From Proteromonas lacertae (taxonomy: Eukaryota > Sar > Bigyra > Opalinata > Proteromonadidae): a DNA stretch of 32,129 nt. Made by a program: the position numbers and the translations under genes. This document shows, piece after piece, positions 10,928 to 24,000 of the stretch (its first letter is position 1; every line of letters begins with the position of its first letter). Location of the stretch: contig NGBS01000070.1 of assembly GCA_002245135.1 (NCBI GenBank), forward strand, positions 1 to 32,129. Direction: 5' to 3'. The notes beneath the pieces are model-generated. The model did no database searches. It was not told the DNA's origin and saw only the letters and a program-made list of their open reading frames with translations.

Positions 10928-12292
10928 ATGCCTGGTTGGGAAATTACCGTAGGATGTGTTGGTAAACCATCATCAGGCAAATCAACATTTTTTAATTCTG
11001 TCACAGATGGAAATGCTAAAGTATTTAGTAAAATTCTCAATTAATAGGTTGGTAATTATCCATTTACAACAATTGATCCTAATACCGGTGTTACGTATTT
11101 TAGAGCTGATTGTCCTTGTAAAAGCAGAGGTGTAAGTGATCAATGTAAACCATTAGTGGGTAAGTGTGTTAATGGAATTAGATATATACCAGTCAAACTA
11201 TTGGATGTTGCTGGATTGATTCCAGGAGCATCAGAAGGAGCTGGTTTGGGAAATAAAGTAATTACCTCAATATATATATTTTCAAATAGTTTTTAGATGA
11301 TTTACGTCATGCAGATGTATTATTACACATAATAGATGCATCGGGAGAAACAAATGAAAAAGGCGAATCAACTAAAGGATATGACCCTTCACGAGATGTA
11401 GAATGGTTAAAGAATGAATTGCACATGTGGGTATTCAATAATATATGGAAAAAATGGCCTAACATTGTACGAAGCCATCTAGCTCAGCGACATACGAAAG
11501 ATCCACCAACTATTGCCGAAATGTTACAGACTCAATTTTCAGGATATGGAACATCACCTGCTATGAGTGTTAAAGTATGTGAAGAGTTGAATATAAAAGA
11601 TACAGCTGATATCCAAAATTGGACGGAAGATCATATACATAAGATAGTAGATACATTTTTATTGATTAGATTTCCAACTGTGCTTGTGTTAAATAAAGCA
11701 GATTTGAGTGATGATACAGAAAAGAACATAGAAAAAATATATGAAAAATTTCCATATTATCAATGTGTTATTGCAAGTGCATTAACTGAATGTTATTTAA
11801 ATAGAGTAAGAAAACAGAAAAAAATAAAATATTTACCAGGGGATTCTACTTTTATAACCTTAGAAGATGATCCATCAGTATATAATCAAATTTTATATAT
11901 TATTTTTAAAATAGTTGAAATTAGTTGGTTTAGATTCAGTTACAAAAACAACTTTAAATAAAATAAAAGATAAAATATTATACCGTTTTGATGGAACTGG
12001 TGTATGGAAAGCAATTCAAACAGCCATTGATATGTTAAATCCTATCAAGTGTTATCCAGTTAGATCATTTACCACTTACAGTAGTTCAAAAAGTGCAAAA
12101 CATGTATTTGGAGCTTGTTATCTTGTAAAAGAGGGAACTACTGTTAGGAAATTAGCATTAATGATTAATCCAGAGTTAGGAAAATCGATGGTTTATGCTG
12201 AGAAGGAAGATGGGCAAAGAATTGCTGCTGATGAAGAGTTACATAGTGATATTGTTATTAAATATGTAAGTCAGAATTGCAATCAAGTATAA
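10928..12292 (+). CDS. Ygr210-type Obg/YchF-related GTPase
   Basis: Four exons (10928-11020, 11048-11257, 11290-11877, 11915-12292) give 422 residues, close to the size known for yeast Ygr210. The P-loop GKPSSGKST lies at about residues 12-20. Then come GNYPFTTIDPN (switch region typical of Obg/YchF proteins), a cysteine-rich insert, DVAGLIPGASEGAGLGN (G3), NKAD (G4) and a C-terminal TGS domain (HVFGACYLVKEGTTVRKLA to the end). The insert between G3 and G4 is long, as expected for the Ygr210/archaeal branch rather than YchF/Ola1. This branch is thought to act with ribosomes, but its task is poorly known. Introns of 27, 32 and 37 nt all have GTA...TAG ends. The start is the first ATG, right at the conserved PGWEITVGCVG sequence. 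No frame break was found. Confidence 0.95.
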
Positions 12293-12370
12293 TATAAAAG
12301 TTTTGTTTTATTTTTTTCTACTTTATAAACAAAAGATTTTTTGAATTTTATAAATAACATTACATATGTA

Positions 12371-15300
12371 TTATTCTTTTGCTCCTTTTTTAATCATCTT
12401 CAATTTCTCTTTAATCTCAATGGCTCTTATCTTCTGACTACCTGTATAATAGTTAGAATCAGTTAATCGATCAAATACAGAAGATGGACCAGGAGCAGTG
12501 GTTGGTCTTTTTTCTTTCATTCCATCGATTAAACGTGGAACACCTAAAGGATCTTTCTGTGGACTTGGTGAATGCCTTGCATTTTCAATAGAAGACTTCT
12601 TCATACCATGTGCAGCAGGTGGAGGAGAAGGTTCTGATCTTAATTGCTCTTTAAAATAATCAAATTGAGATAATTGTCTATCACCTTTACCTTGATAAGT
12701 AGATCTAGAAATACCAGTGAAATTATTAGGATTAGTTAATCTATCAAACACTGGTTCTTTGGTATATTCACTACTAGAAGTAGCTGCATTCACATTCCCA
12801 GCTGTATTCAAAGCGGCTAATGCATCTGGATTGATTTTAGACTTCATTTCAGTATATCTCTTTGTATCTCTCTTCAATTGGTTCATTAGTTCATGAATCA
12901 TTGAATTCTTCTTTTCTACCTCATCTTTCAATATCTGATTCTCCATTTCAGATTTAGCTTTCTCTTGTAAAAATATCTGATTACAATTCTCCAACAATTT
13001 CAACTTTTCCTGTTGCATTTTATAAGGTGTATGTTTTAATGGACTTTCTTGATAACTATTGTTATTACTATTAGAATCTAAAGACATTCTTTTATTCTCC
13101 TGATCCATGATTGGTCCAGCCATTGGTCCCCAATCTATTAAATCAGTCTCAACGTTCTTTTGATATTCTGCAATTCTTCTATCACATTCTAATCGAACTA
13201 ATCGGATTTGATTTTGAGCCTCTTCAAGTTCTTGACATTTTTCTCGATAGATTTCATCTTTTTGATCCAACTAAATTGATAAATAAATATAAAATAATAA
13301 TCTATATACAAGTGCTTTCAATCTTTTACCACCTTCTTTCAAATCAATAGCATATTTGTATAATACTTTGATTACTGTTTGAGCTTCTTGAGTATTATTA
13401 GGAATGACTACAACAATTAAGGAAATAATTATATATATATATATATAATAATAAAAATGGTTTAAAAAATGATATTTTCATTATCTTCTTCATTTGATTC
13501 ACTTACACAATTTCTCATATTTTCAATGGTTCTTTGATTATATTCCAACTCAACTTCAGCATCTTCAATTCTTTCCTGTATTTCCTCTAAACTATTCAAA
13601 TCTTCTTCTGATAAGACATTATCACCTTGAATGATTGATTTTAAATCAATTGAATTTGGATTTTCACTAGTACTTACTCTGATTTTGAGATTTTGTAAAT
13701 GATTCATTCTTTCTAATATTTCATCTTTCTTTTGTAATTCTCTTTCTAATGATTTAATTTTACGTTGTAATTCTACACCACTCTTAACCCTATAATAAAT
13801 TAAAATAATAAAAATATATTCGTTTTGAAAAATGTAGAATATGACGTAATTATAATAATAATATATACTTTGCTTTAACTAAATCCATCTGTTGTTTCTC
13901 TGCTGCTGATGGCTGTTTCTTTCTCTGTTGACTTCTCATCAATTTATCCACTTCTTTCAATTTCTTATCTTTTTGGAATATATCATCTAATCTTTTCTTC
14001 AATAATAACTCCTTTTGATGATCACTTCTTTCTAATTTCTTTAATTGTAAAGTTTGACTCATATTTTGTTTACGTAATTGTGCTACTTCTTTTCTTCTTT
14101 CATCCATTTCGGCTTTATATTTCTTTCTCATATCATCAACTCTTTTCATTAAATTGACTTTTTGTGTTTTCATTGATTCTATTTCATTTTGTAATGTATT
14201 TATTCTCATTTCATGTCGACTTTTAAGTTGTGTATATTGTCTATATTCTAATTGCTTATTTTTAATTTTGTTCAACTGGTCTTCTTTTTGTCGCAATTTT
14301 CCAGAAATTTCATTTTTGACTTTAGAATTTTCTTCTTTTTTATTTTTCTCCATTTCTGCTAAATCATTTAATAGTTTATTCCTTTCTGATTCTAATTGTT
14401 TTACTTCATCTTCCATTTCTGCTATTTTTTGAAGGTAAAATATTTTCATAACTTCAAACTCTTTCTGTTTTCGTATTAAATCTGCTAATGTTTGTTCTTT
14501 TAAATCAATTGTGCCTTGAAGATATTGTGCTTCTTTATTGAGGATTTCTTCCTGTTTTTTGAAGGCTTCATTTGTTTCTGATTCTACTCTGATTGAATCT
14601 ATTTATAAAATATAATCAATATAATTAATATATATATACTATTATCAGTTGAATCAATTGGTTGATCATCTGTCACAATAATTGAATTCATTTGATTTTC
14701 TATCGCAGAATCTGGTAACATTAGATTCTCATTCAATTTCTTTAATGCTTCGGCTTCTCTTTCATATTTGTTCTTTGTCTTTTCATCTAATAAACTTAGT
14801 CTTCCTTTCACTAACATTTCTGTTGAATATTTGGCTTCTTTTACTAACTCTTCTATTTCATGATCTTTAGTGGAAATTATTTTCTTATAATTGTCTATTT
14901 CTCTTACATATTTTGTTATTAATTACATATTAATTAAGAAAATAAAAGTTAATAAAAGAAAAAAAAAGATATATCAATTTGTTCAGCATCTACTATATCA
15001 TTTGGATATTTCTCATTATAATAATCCACTTGAGCTCTTAAATTAATATTCTCTTCTATTGTACTTTCATTATTTCTCTTCATTTGTATTAATAAATCAT
15101 TTAGTCTTTGTACTTCATTTTCAGCATTTTCACATCTTTCATTCAACTCTCTGATTGTATCTGAAGGTACTGTTATACTTGGCCTACTACTACCACCATT
15201 TCCTATTTGCGATTTTAATCGTTCAATTTCTCTTTGCAGTTGTTGTATTGTCTGTGAGGTTGGATCACTATTCACCACTGGTTTATTCTTGATATTTTTT

Positions 15301-16487
15301 GCTCTGTTGGCATATTTCAACGCATTCAGTGATTCATTGAAACTATTATCTGCTGGACTAACACAAGTGATCATCAGTGTTTTGGCATTTCCTCCTAACG
15401 AATCTTGCAAGATTCTTGTTAATTTACTATCACGGTAAGGAACATGAGCTCCTTTCTTTGATGGATCACTCAGCACACTGATTACATTACCTAACGCTAA
15501 TAATCCTTTATTAATGTTAATTCCTTCTCTCAATCTTTGACCAGTGGCTTGAGTTCGACTAGCTCTTTCACTTCCAGCTAAATCTACAAAGTGTAATTTA
15601 GCAGTTCTAGTTTCACTACCCAAATCAACTTCTTCTTCTTCTTCTTCTTCATTGTCAAATGAATTGGAAGTATTACTACGTGGTAAATACTGCTCAATAT
15701 GAATAGTAAATATTGCGTGTGATCTACTAGATGTTTCATTCATCATAGTGCTTGCCGTTATACGCGACAAAGAGCCCTATTTTAATATAACAACAAAAAT
15801 ACTCTGGTTAACAAATCCATCAAATCGTTTGGACTGTTAGTTTCTAATTCACTACATCCTAATATCAACATTTCACCATTATCGCCCTCTCTTATTTGTA
15901 TATCTTTTGGATTACGAGAATCACTTGGTTCTAATAAATCTCGTAATTCTTCACCATATATCTCTAAGAAGGATGCTTTAACGATGAAATCGGCTTGAGG
16001 TTGTTCTCTTTTCATGTTTGTAATTGTTTCGAATATTTGATCAAATGAACGTGGCAATATTCCATATTCTTCATCGGATAATGTTGAAGTGGAGGTTGTT
16101 CCCATTGTATAGGTTTTACCCGAGCCGGTTTGACCATATGCAAATACTAAACATTAATAAATAATAGTATACCTGTTGCATTATAACCAGAAAAACAACT
16201 ATTCAATAATGGACGAATACACTTCTCGTAAATTTGTGATTGTTCAGAATTCTGTCCAAATGCATAATCAAATGTAAACCTTCTACTATCACCAAAAATA
16301 ATCTAAATAATAGGATTATTTATTGATACTTCGTTTGCTTCTTCATCAGCTTTGATACATTCAGAACATGAGCTTAGTTTTTCTCTCCCAATCATTGGCC
16401 TTACTAGAATTGAGTAAATTAAATGTTTATACCTCTGACTGCTACTTTCACAGAGCAGTCTTCATCATTACTATTACTATTATTCAT
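12371..16487 (-). CDS. Kinesin-4-like motor with TPPP/p25-alpha-like tail motifs
   Basis: An N-terminal motor starts at 16487 with VKVAVRVRP, then P-loop [10 protein letters not shown], switch [11 protein letters not shown], switch II VDLAGSE and the neck after [19 protein letters not shown] long coiled coil (about residues 380-900) and a Ser/Pro-rich tail follow, ending at 12371 with KKGAKE. The total is about 1,240 residues. The motor plus long coiled coil resemble kinesin-4 (KIF4/KIF27). Family members control microtubule length in spindles and cilia. The last exon carries two copies of VFDRLTxxxxxTG (at about 12740 and 12460), a motif known from the C-terminal part of TPPP/p25-alpha and apicortin, which bind microtubules. 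Introns trace well except at two places: 14900-14965, where no AG acceptor fits, and 13400-13515, where only a GTGTAA donor keeps the frame. The gene is divergent from the SRP receptor gene 113 bases away. Confidence 0.93.
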
Positions 16488-16600
16488 TAATTTAGCAGTA
16501 ATATATTAATTTAGAAATTTTAAATGAAAAATAAGAAATTTTAAAAATTGATATTTAATCGAAAATTTTGATACACCGCATTTTCTCCCTCTAATTTAAA

Positions 16601-17577
16601 ATGCAATTTATACCTCAATTCTTCTGGGATTTATATAGCATCTATGATGAAAAAGCACCACAAGTATTATTGTCATTACATTAAACGCTTTAGTACTTGA
16701 AAGCTTTAGTTATGAGTTCTCTTGTAATGCTGGTCTTGGTACTGATCAAGAAGATTGAAGATTGTGTCATGTGTATATAAATCGTCATTTTTATCCTTAT
16801 ATATAGATCTTGGAGCTCTTGGCTTTTTTGGAAGATACTGGCAAAGCAAAAAGACACTTATTATGTGTGGTAGTTCTGGCTGTGGTAAAACGTCATTATA
16901 TTATCAAGTATAATAGTGAAATTTTATTCTACAATGATAGTTGGTGGATGGAAAAATTCCAGATGTCATGCAATTTCAAGAACCTATTGAACATGAAGTT
17001 GAGCTATATGATGATGAAAGTAGTGATGATGACCCAGTAACAAGTGATTCAGCAAAGAGATTTCAATTTGTTATTTTTCCTGGTAATAAACGTCTTGGTC
17101 CACAAGTAGAGAAATTCAAACGTGTACTTGGAGGAATTGTATTCGTATTAGACTCCACCAAACCAGATATTTCAAAGACTGCAGAGTATTTACATTATTT
17201 ATATATTATTTCATTAGATGGTTGTATGATGTTTTAACAGAACATCAGTTTTTGTATAGAAGACCTCGTTTGTTATTTGCATGCAATAAATCTGATTTGC
17301 CTGAAGCTAAATCACCTGAAGAAATACAGAAGATGTTAGAAATTGAAATGACCTTGTTGAAGGATAGAGCGTCACAAATACCATCAGATGTACTTGTTCC
17401 TGTTGGTGTACCAGGAGAACCTTTTGAATTTGCTGAAGATTGCCCATTAGATGTATAATATTATATCTAATGATACAATTTTAATAGTGGCTCTTCATTA
17501 AATGTTCAGTGATGGATGATACATTGGATGAATTTGAAGAATGGATTCATGATACGACTGGAATAAGATATCGATAA
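16601..17577 (+). CDS. SRPRB: Signal recognition particle receptor beta subunit, copy A
   Basis: Six exons (16601-16663, 16694-16772, 16807-16907, 16941-17185, 17218-17452, 17488-17577) encode 270 residues. An N-terminal hydrophobic anchor (ALVMSSLVMLVLVLI) is followed by a Ras-like GTPase domain: G1 CGSSGCGKTS, G3-like FPGNKRL, GGIVFVLDS, G4 CNKSD, and a C-terminal KCS segment as G5. SR-beta anchors the SRP receptor in the ER membrane, and this order of anchor plus small GTPase is its signature. An acidic insert (DDESSDDD) follows switch I. Arf-like GTPases lack the N-terminal anchor, so they fit less well. A second, diverged copy follows 149 bases downstream on the same strand. Confidence 0.88.
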
Positions 17578-17726
17578 AATGTGCCAATTTTCTCATTGTT
17601 CTAAATATTAGTTTGAAATGAAAACAATTAAATTACAGTTTTATGATAGTTTTTTATTTTGTTGGTTATTAAAAATTTATTTTTCACACACCAAGGAATT
17701 ATTATTCTTCATTTTTCTCATTGAAT

Positions 17727-18597
17727 ATGTCTTTACCAATCACACAAAATTATTCATTAGTACTAACATCTATTTTTCTATTTGTTAAATAGATTATAAC
17801 AGTCGCTATTGCTGTAGTTGTTTTAATAGTGATTTTAATTGCTGTGAAGAAGTTTTTATCAAGTATTTATAAAGATGCTAACATATAATAGAAATTGGAT
17901 TAACTAACAAAAACTATCCAGCTGGTCGTTCAATTATTATCTGTGGACCTTCAGGTTCAGGAAAAACTTGTTTATATTGTAAAGTATATAGTTTCGTATT
18001 TTTATAAATTAGCTTGTTAATGGTAAAATACCAGAGACTTTACCTTCTATGGAACAAATTGATTCAGAAGTTCAATTGCATGACATTCCAGAAGGAAAAG
18101 AACAAGCTCCAAAGTTACATTTAGTATGTTTACCTGGTTCGAAAAGATTAACTCAGTATTTAAATTGAATTATTTATTAATCTAGTTTAATCTTCGATTA
18201 TAGCAAAGTAGCAGGTGGTATTATAATATTACTTGACTCTAGTAATATTGATATCCATTCAACAGGAGAATACATATATGATATATTAACAAATGATTTG
18301 ATATTAAAGTATAAACCTAAATTACTATTTGCATGTAATAAAAGTGATAATATTCTCTCTAAATCAGAAGAAGAAATTCAAACAATGATAGAGAAAGAAT
18401 TATCTGCAATCAAGGAGACTAGAACTTCGTTAGAAACAGTTGGCGAAGAAAATGAAGATCAACCTATACTTGGTACACCAGGTGAGGATTTTAAATTTGA
18501 TATTGATTGTCCTTATGATTATAATTTTGTAAGTTGTTCTGTGAATGAAGATAAATTGGATGATATTAAGAGTTTTATATATGATGTAATTGGTTAG
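17727..18597 (+). CDS. SRPRB: Signal recognition particle receptor beta subunit, copy B
   Basis: Five exons (17727-17759, 17793-17862, 17892-17983, 18013-18155, 18186-18597) encode 249 residues. It has a strong signal anchor (ITVAIAVVVLIVILIAV), G1 CGPSGSGKTC, G3-like LPGSKRL, GGIIILLDSS, G4 CNKSD and G5 SCS. It matches copy A in domain order and spacing: after the RL of G3 both have 13 residues to the conserved GG. Two of its introns fall where copy A has introns (after the P-loop and near the acidic region), so the pair arose by tandem duplication. The sequences have diverged a lot, so the copy is not recent. Both keep the GTP-binding motifs and both look functional. Confidence 0.86.
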
Positions 18598-18701
18598 ATA
18601 TAAATTATCTTTTTTTTGTAATGTTTTTATTTTTGTTAGTGAGATGGATAATATAACTTAAAACAAATAATTCAGTCTATGTATAAAAATTAACTTACTA
18701 T

Positions 18702-20912
18702 TTACGAATTGGCTTGCTCATTTAATATTCTATCACATAATTCTTTTAACTTACTATTTGTTTCATTATCTAATTTGGAATAATAATCTATTTGACTCAT
18801 TGGAACTGGTTTAACAAAAGGATTCTTTGTATATGTAGTTTCACTATGTAATTCATCATCTACAGTAGAAACAACTGATAATATTTTCTTATAAGCATGC
18901 CCACGATATGTAATATCATCATTTAAAGGATCTAAACAAGCAATACAATAATTTGTTATTTTTGTTATAATATTCTATTCAATATATATATATAAATAAT
19001 ATACTTGAATTGCTTTAAAAACAACACTAGTATCATCATCATCTATTCCATCATCATAACAATGAACACTTTGTAAATAATCACAATCACATTCTTCAAT
19101 TATTTGATAATCCAATAATAAACGATTCTGAGAAATTCTCCTTCTAATATCTAATAATTTTTCTCTCATCACAATTGCTTTTGCTGCTTTATACCATTGA
19201 TATACAACTTCTTTAAAATGAAGTGCATTTTCTGGGATAGAATATTTATATACAAAATCTATTTTATGTTGATTTGGAGTTTCCATCATATCCCAAACAC
19301 TTTCTAATATCATTTGTAATGTCTTTGATTCATCTTGCTCATTCTCTATTACTACCTCTTCTTTTTGTATTTTATTAAAAACTGATTTTCTAGTACTTAA
19401 ACTTCTTCTACTTCTTTGTGATTTTAATTGATATAATTTCTTTCGTATTGGTTTCATTTTCTTTGGTTCATCTTTGTGTATTTCATGATATTCTCTTAAT
19501 AAATCACTTGTACTATTTCTCCATTCTTCTAACGTCTTTCTTTCACAAACTGGCTTGTATTCTGGGAATTCTAATGGCTCATCTTCAATCTCAGGTAATT
19601 TCTCTCTTTTTTGCCTTACTCCTACTAATGATGTTCTTCTTAATCCAGTCATTGATAATCTTCTTTCACCCACATTGTTATTACTTGCAAAATCGACTTG
19701 ACCTGATGATGAACGAATTGTAGCTGCTGCAGTTCTAGCTCTCATTGCTGTTGTTTTTGTTAGTATTGGAGCTGATTTTGTTTGTTGTTTGTTTTTCTTC
19801 ATCAATGATTTTGCTATGATTTCTCTACCATCTTCTTCTGGAGGTTCAAGTTCTTCTATTGTATTTTTTGCTTCATTAACTACATCTTGTGGTAGTGTTA
19901 TATTGTTCTTTGAGAAATCCATTAATTCTAATAAATATATATATATATAAATAAATATAAATACGTTCATCTAAATCAGGTTTAACATTTCTATTCTCTA
20001 TTTCTTTATCAGCTTTCTTCCTCCATTTTCTTCCTAAACCTGGTGCTACTGTCTGTCCTAAAGATACTTCATGAGATGTCTTCTTTCCAATTATCTATAT
20101 ATTATATATAAAATCAATGAATAACATTATAAAAAAATAAAAATAAAAATTTTAGAAAAAATGAAATGAAAATGAAATTCAATTCATAATATTATATATA
20201 TATATACTCCACTTAAAGCTGTATTTCTAAATATTCCATTCAATCTAACTTCCAGTAATATTTGTTCTCTTGGTTTTAAAGAATGTTGTTCTTTATAAGT
20301 GTCAAACATTTTCTGCAAAATATATTTCTCTATTTCACGATATTGAATTCTTTTTGATATTTCACAATGAACCATTCCTCTAACTCGAAGCTCAATATCA
20401 GAGGCTTTTATTATTGTTTCACCATCACAATGATTATATCTTTTGACTACATTACTTCGTATAAATTGAGCGGATCTTAAAGCTTCTTCTTCTATACCCT
20501 TTTTAAGATCTCGTCTTTCTTGGTCATTCATCATTTTGTAGTAATCGACTAATTCTGGTGTATACATTTGACGTAATTCTAAAGTTCCATCTCTTTGAAC
20601 ATAAAACATTCGTCTAATCCAATCCATTAGAACTTCATCTGGTATCATTCTTTCTTCTTCTCTATTATTAATTATAACTTAGTATATTATACGTAATTTC
20701 TTTTCTTTTCTTCTTTTTGTTATTTGACTCACTTTTTTGAAATACTGATGGAACCATTTTTTGTTCTCTCTATTATATTATAATTCTTTACTTACTCTTG
20801 ACAAAACCTCTATTGTTGTAGCTACAGAATCAGGTTCGTGACATTTTCTCTGATCCATAAAAACAAAGTCAGTATCAGTATTATCTTTCAATTCTTTTAT
20901 CTTCTTATACAT
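18702..20912 (-). CDS. Unknown 657-residue charged protein
   Basis: Six exons (20796-20912, 20693-20769, 20208-20661, 19965-20094, 19005-19927, 18702-18974) join in frame to 657 residues plus stop. The intron at 20095-20207 (113 nt) is the longest traced in the window. The protein is soluble and highly charged. Residues 80-215 look helical and conserved (RRMFYVQRDGTLELRQMY, then a KCEIS-like region with many Arg/Glu). Residues 270-400 are basic and Ser/Thr-rich, and residues 450-560 are helical again and include YQWYKAAKAIVMREKLLD. No signal peptide, membrane segment or catalytic motif was found. I do not recognise the family. The composition resembles axonemal or basal-body scaffold proteins, but nothing in the sequence proves that. 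The gene starts 146 bases from the divergent pseudokinase-LRR gene. Confidence 0.82.
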
Positions 20913-21058
20913 ATTTTCAATTCTTCGTTATAAAAAATAATCAAGCCAAACTTTTTTTTTGTTTTTTTTAATCTCTCTCTATTTCCTTGTATATCTATTA
21001 TTCTTGATTGGAACTATCTTAAACAATTTACTACTGGTATTGTTGCTTGTATTTGTGA

Positions 21059-24000
21059 ATGAATATTTCTAACTATTCAAATTGCGTAAGTTTTGTAGAT
21101 GAAGTAATATCCACAATATTACCCTTTAATACAAAAGTATATTTAATACATTATGTTATATAGGTAAAAGAAAGAGTAGAAAAGAGTAATAGTGAAGTAG
21201 ATTTAGTAATACAACATAAAAACGATATCAATATATTAAAAATCTTGAATGTTAGTGAAATAAAAGAAAAAATAATATTAAAATTCATAGAGAATAACTC
21301 ATTATTCTCAGATTGTTGTTCCACTTATGTCTATCCTTTTGTAACGTTTAATATTGATAATGACAGTAAATATATGATAATATCAAGAGAATATTACCCA
21401 AAAGACTTAGAAAAGGTAATACAAAGAAATATTATATTAGAAAGTCTTATTGAGATTATAATAAGTTGCTTATGTGATATTTTGATAATATTGAGTGAAT
21501 ATGGCTTAGTGGTTGGTAATTTAAAGAGTTCAAATATAATAATTGAAGAGAATGGTGAAATAAAATTGTGTGATTTATTCTTGAATGAGTTAAGAAAAGA
21601 TGAAGATATGAGAATATATGATGTATGTTTCAAAAGCCCTGAAGAATTAAGTGGTTTGGAATGTGATGAGAGAAGTGTGATTTGGTCAATTGGATGTATT
21701 TTTTATGAAATGATTTGTAAGAAATTGCCATTTAATGAAGATAATAATATGATTAAAACAATGAATAATATCTTGAAAGGTGTATATAATGTTAATATAA
21801 AAATGGGTCGTAAAATGAAAGAAGAGTTTTGCAAAATGTTAAATATAAAGTGTGAAAATCGATTGAGTTACAATGAGTTGAGAAAAGAAATGATAAAAGT
21901 GAGTGAAGTATTGAAAGATGATGGCAATTATTTAATGATGTGTTATGAAAGAGAAGAAACTATCTTTTATAACGATTATTCAACAGAAATATTACCATTC
22001 AGCATTGAAAGACATTATTGTTTTAAATATAATAAATGGACAGAGATTAGATATAGATTATTAGAATTTTATAACCATATAGCAAATGAGAGAATATTGT
22101 CATTAATATTGATGATGAAATTATACGCTAATGAATATTTTATACAAAGCCGATTGAAATACCAAATAAAACACAAATGGAGAAAAAGTATAAGTTATTA
22201 TTTAGATAGAATGATATTAAATATAAAGAGTGTTTATGTTGATTATAAAGATATAATTGTAATTGGATCTGATTGTTTATGTATTGATTTAGTAGGAATG
22301 AACTTTTTCTTCAACATAATGAAACTAGTCAATCCAACTGTAATTAAATTTGGTATAATATTAATAGAATTTATTTATTTAGATATAATGCAAATTTCAA
22401 TAGAAGATCAATTATTTTTTGGATCTTATTTTTATTATTTGCGTAATCTTCAAGAATTGGATGTGTCAGATTGCATTTTTACTCATTATTTCGTAGAAGG
22501 ATTTGTTACATCAATTCCATTTATGAAATTAGAATATGTTAATCTTTCATGTATATACTAATTAGTTATATTATCTTGAAATAGCAAATCCAATTGGTCC
22601 AAAAGGCTTCAAATTATTACTTCCATATTTGCATGTATTGATTAACAGAAAGAATGAATTGAATTTAAAAGAAATGAATTTAGATGATGAATCAATGATA
22701 TTATTATCAGAAGAATTATATAACTATCCAAATATTAAGAAAATAGATATTTCAGAAAACTATTATATTCATTCAAGGGGATTAAAAGCCTTATTCTCCA
22801 AATTTCCTATATCAAAAATAGAATTTGATTTTAATAGAAGTAAAGAATTATTGATAGATAAAGACATTCCAGAATTAATAAAATATGTCCAGTTTCTTAA
22901 TCTGAGTGATTCAGGTATTGATGATATTTTTTTCAAATCATTTATTTCATTAAGATCAAATGAATTAAAAGAAATAGAAATATTATATTTGAGTGGTATA
23001 ATATGATATTTTTCTATTTATTAGATAATAAACTAACTTATAATAGTATCAAATTACTGATTAACAATTTATCTTCATTTTCAAACCTTAAACATCTTCA
23101 ATTATATGGAAATGAAGTAGGAGATGATGGTATGAAAATATTATCTCCACATTTACGGTTATTACATGGTAATTTTAGAAGTATAATAATTAATATTTAT
23201 TATGTAATAGAAATGGGATTATCTTCAGTTGGATTGAAATATTTAATTGATGGTTTAAAGAAGATTTATACAAAAATCAATCTTGATATCAGTAATAATA
23301 ATATTGATTCAAAAGCAATAGAATATTTGATAGATTATATGAAAGAGAATGATAATATTGAGATTTTATATATTCATAGTATTTATTCATATATATATAT
23401 ATAATAGATAATCCAATTGGTAATACAGGATTTAAACTTTTGCTAAACAATTTAAAGGATGAATTACTTCACAAATTCTTTGGTGTAATGTTTTTTAATA
23501 ACATTTCAATTGATGATGAAAGTGCTATATTATTGACAAGCATATTAGATTCAATACCAGTATGTAATGCAATATATCTAAACGGAAATAATATTAGAAT
23601 GAATGGGTTAAAAGCAATATGTTCTAAATCATTAGAGAATATGGATTATCCATTTATTCAAATTAAATGTTTATCATGGAATAATAAAGAATTGAAATAT
23701 TATTTGAATTATTGTCGTAAGAAGAATAGAGGAGATTTTAATTTTTCAAGTATATAATCAATATTTATTAAATAGATATGAATATAAATGATTCTCACAT
23801 TTCTATTATTAAAAAGATTCATTATGCAACACTGGATTTATCCAATAATAATATCAGTTATAAAGGATTAAAAGGATTAGCAGAGTCTTTTCCAAATTAT
23901 TCTAATTTATATATTTCAATATACAATAATCCAATTGGAGATGATGGAATGGAGATAATATGTAAATATTTGGATATATTTGTTGAAAGAGTTACGAATT

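Noticed and set aside
17727-18597. Arf/Sar1-type GTPase for SR-beta copy B
   Set aside because: The N-terminal membrane anchor, LPGSKRL in place of WDxGGQ, and similarity to copy A favour SR-beta.
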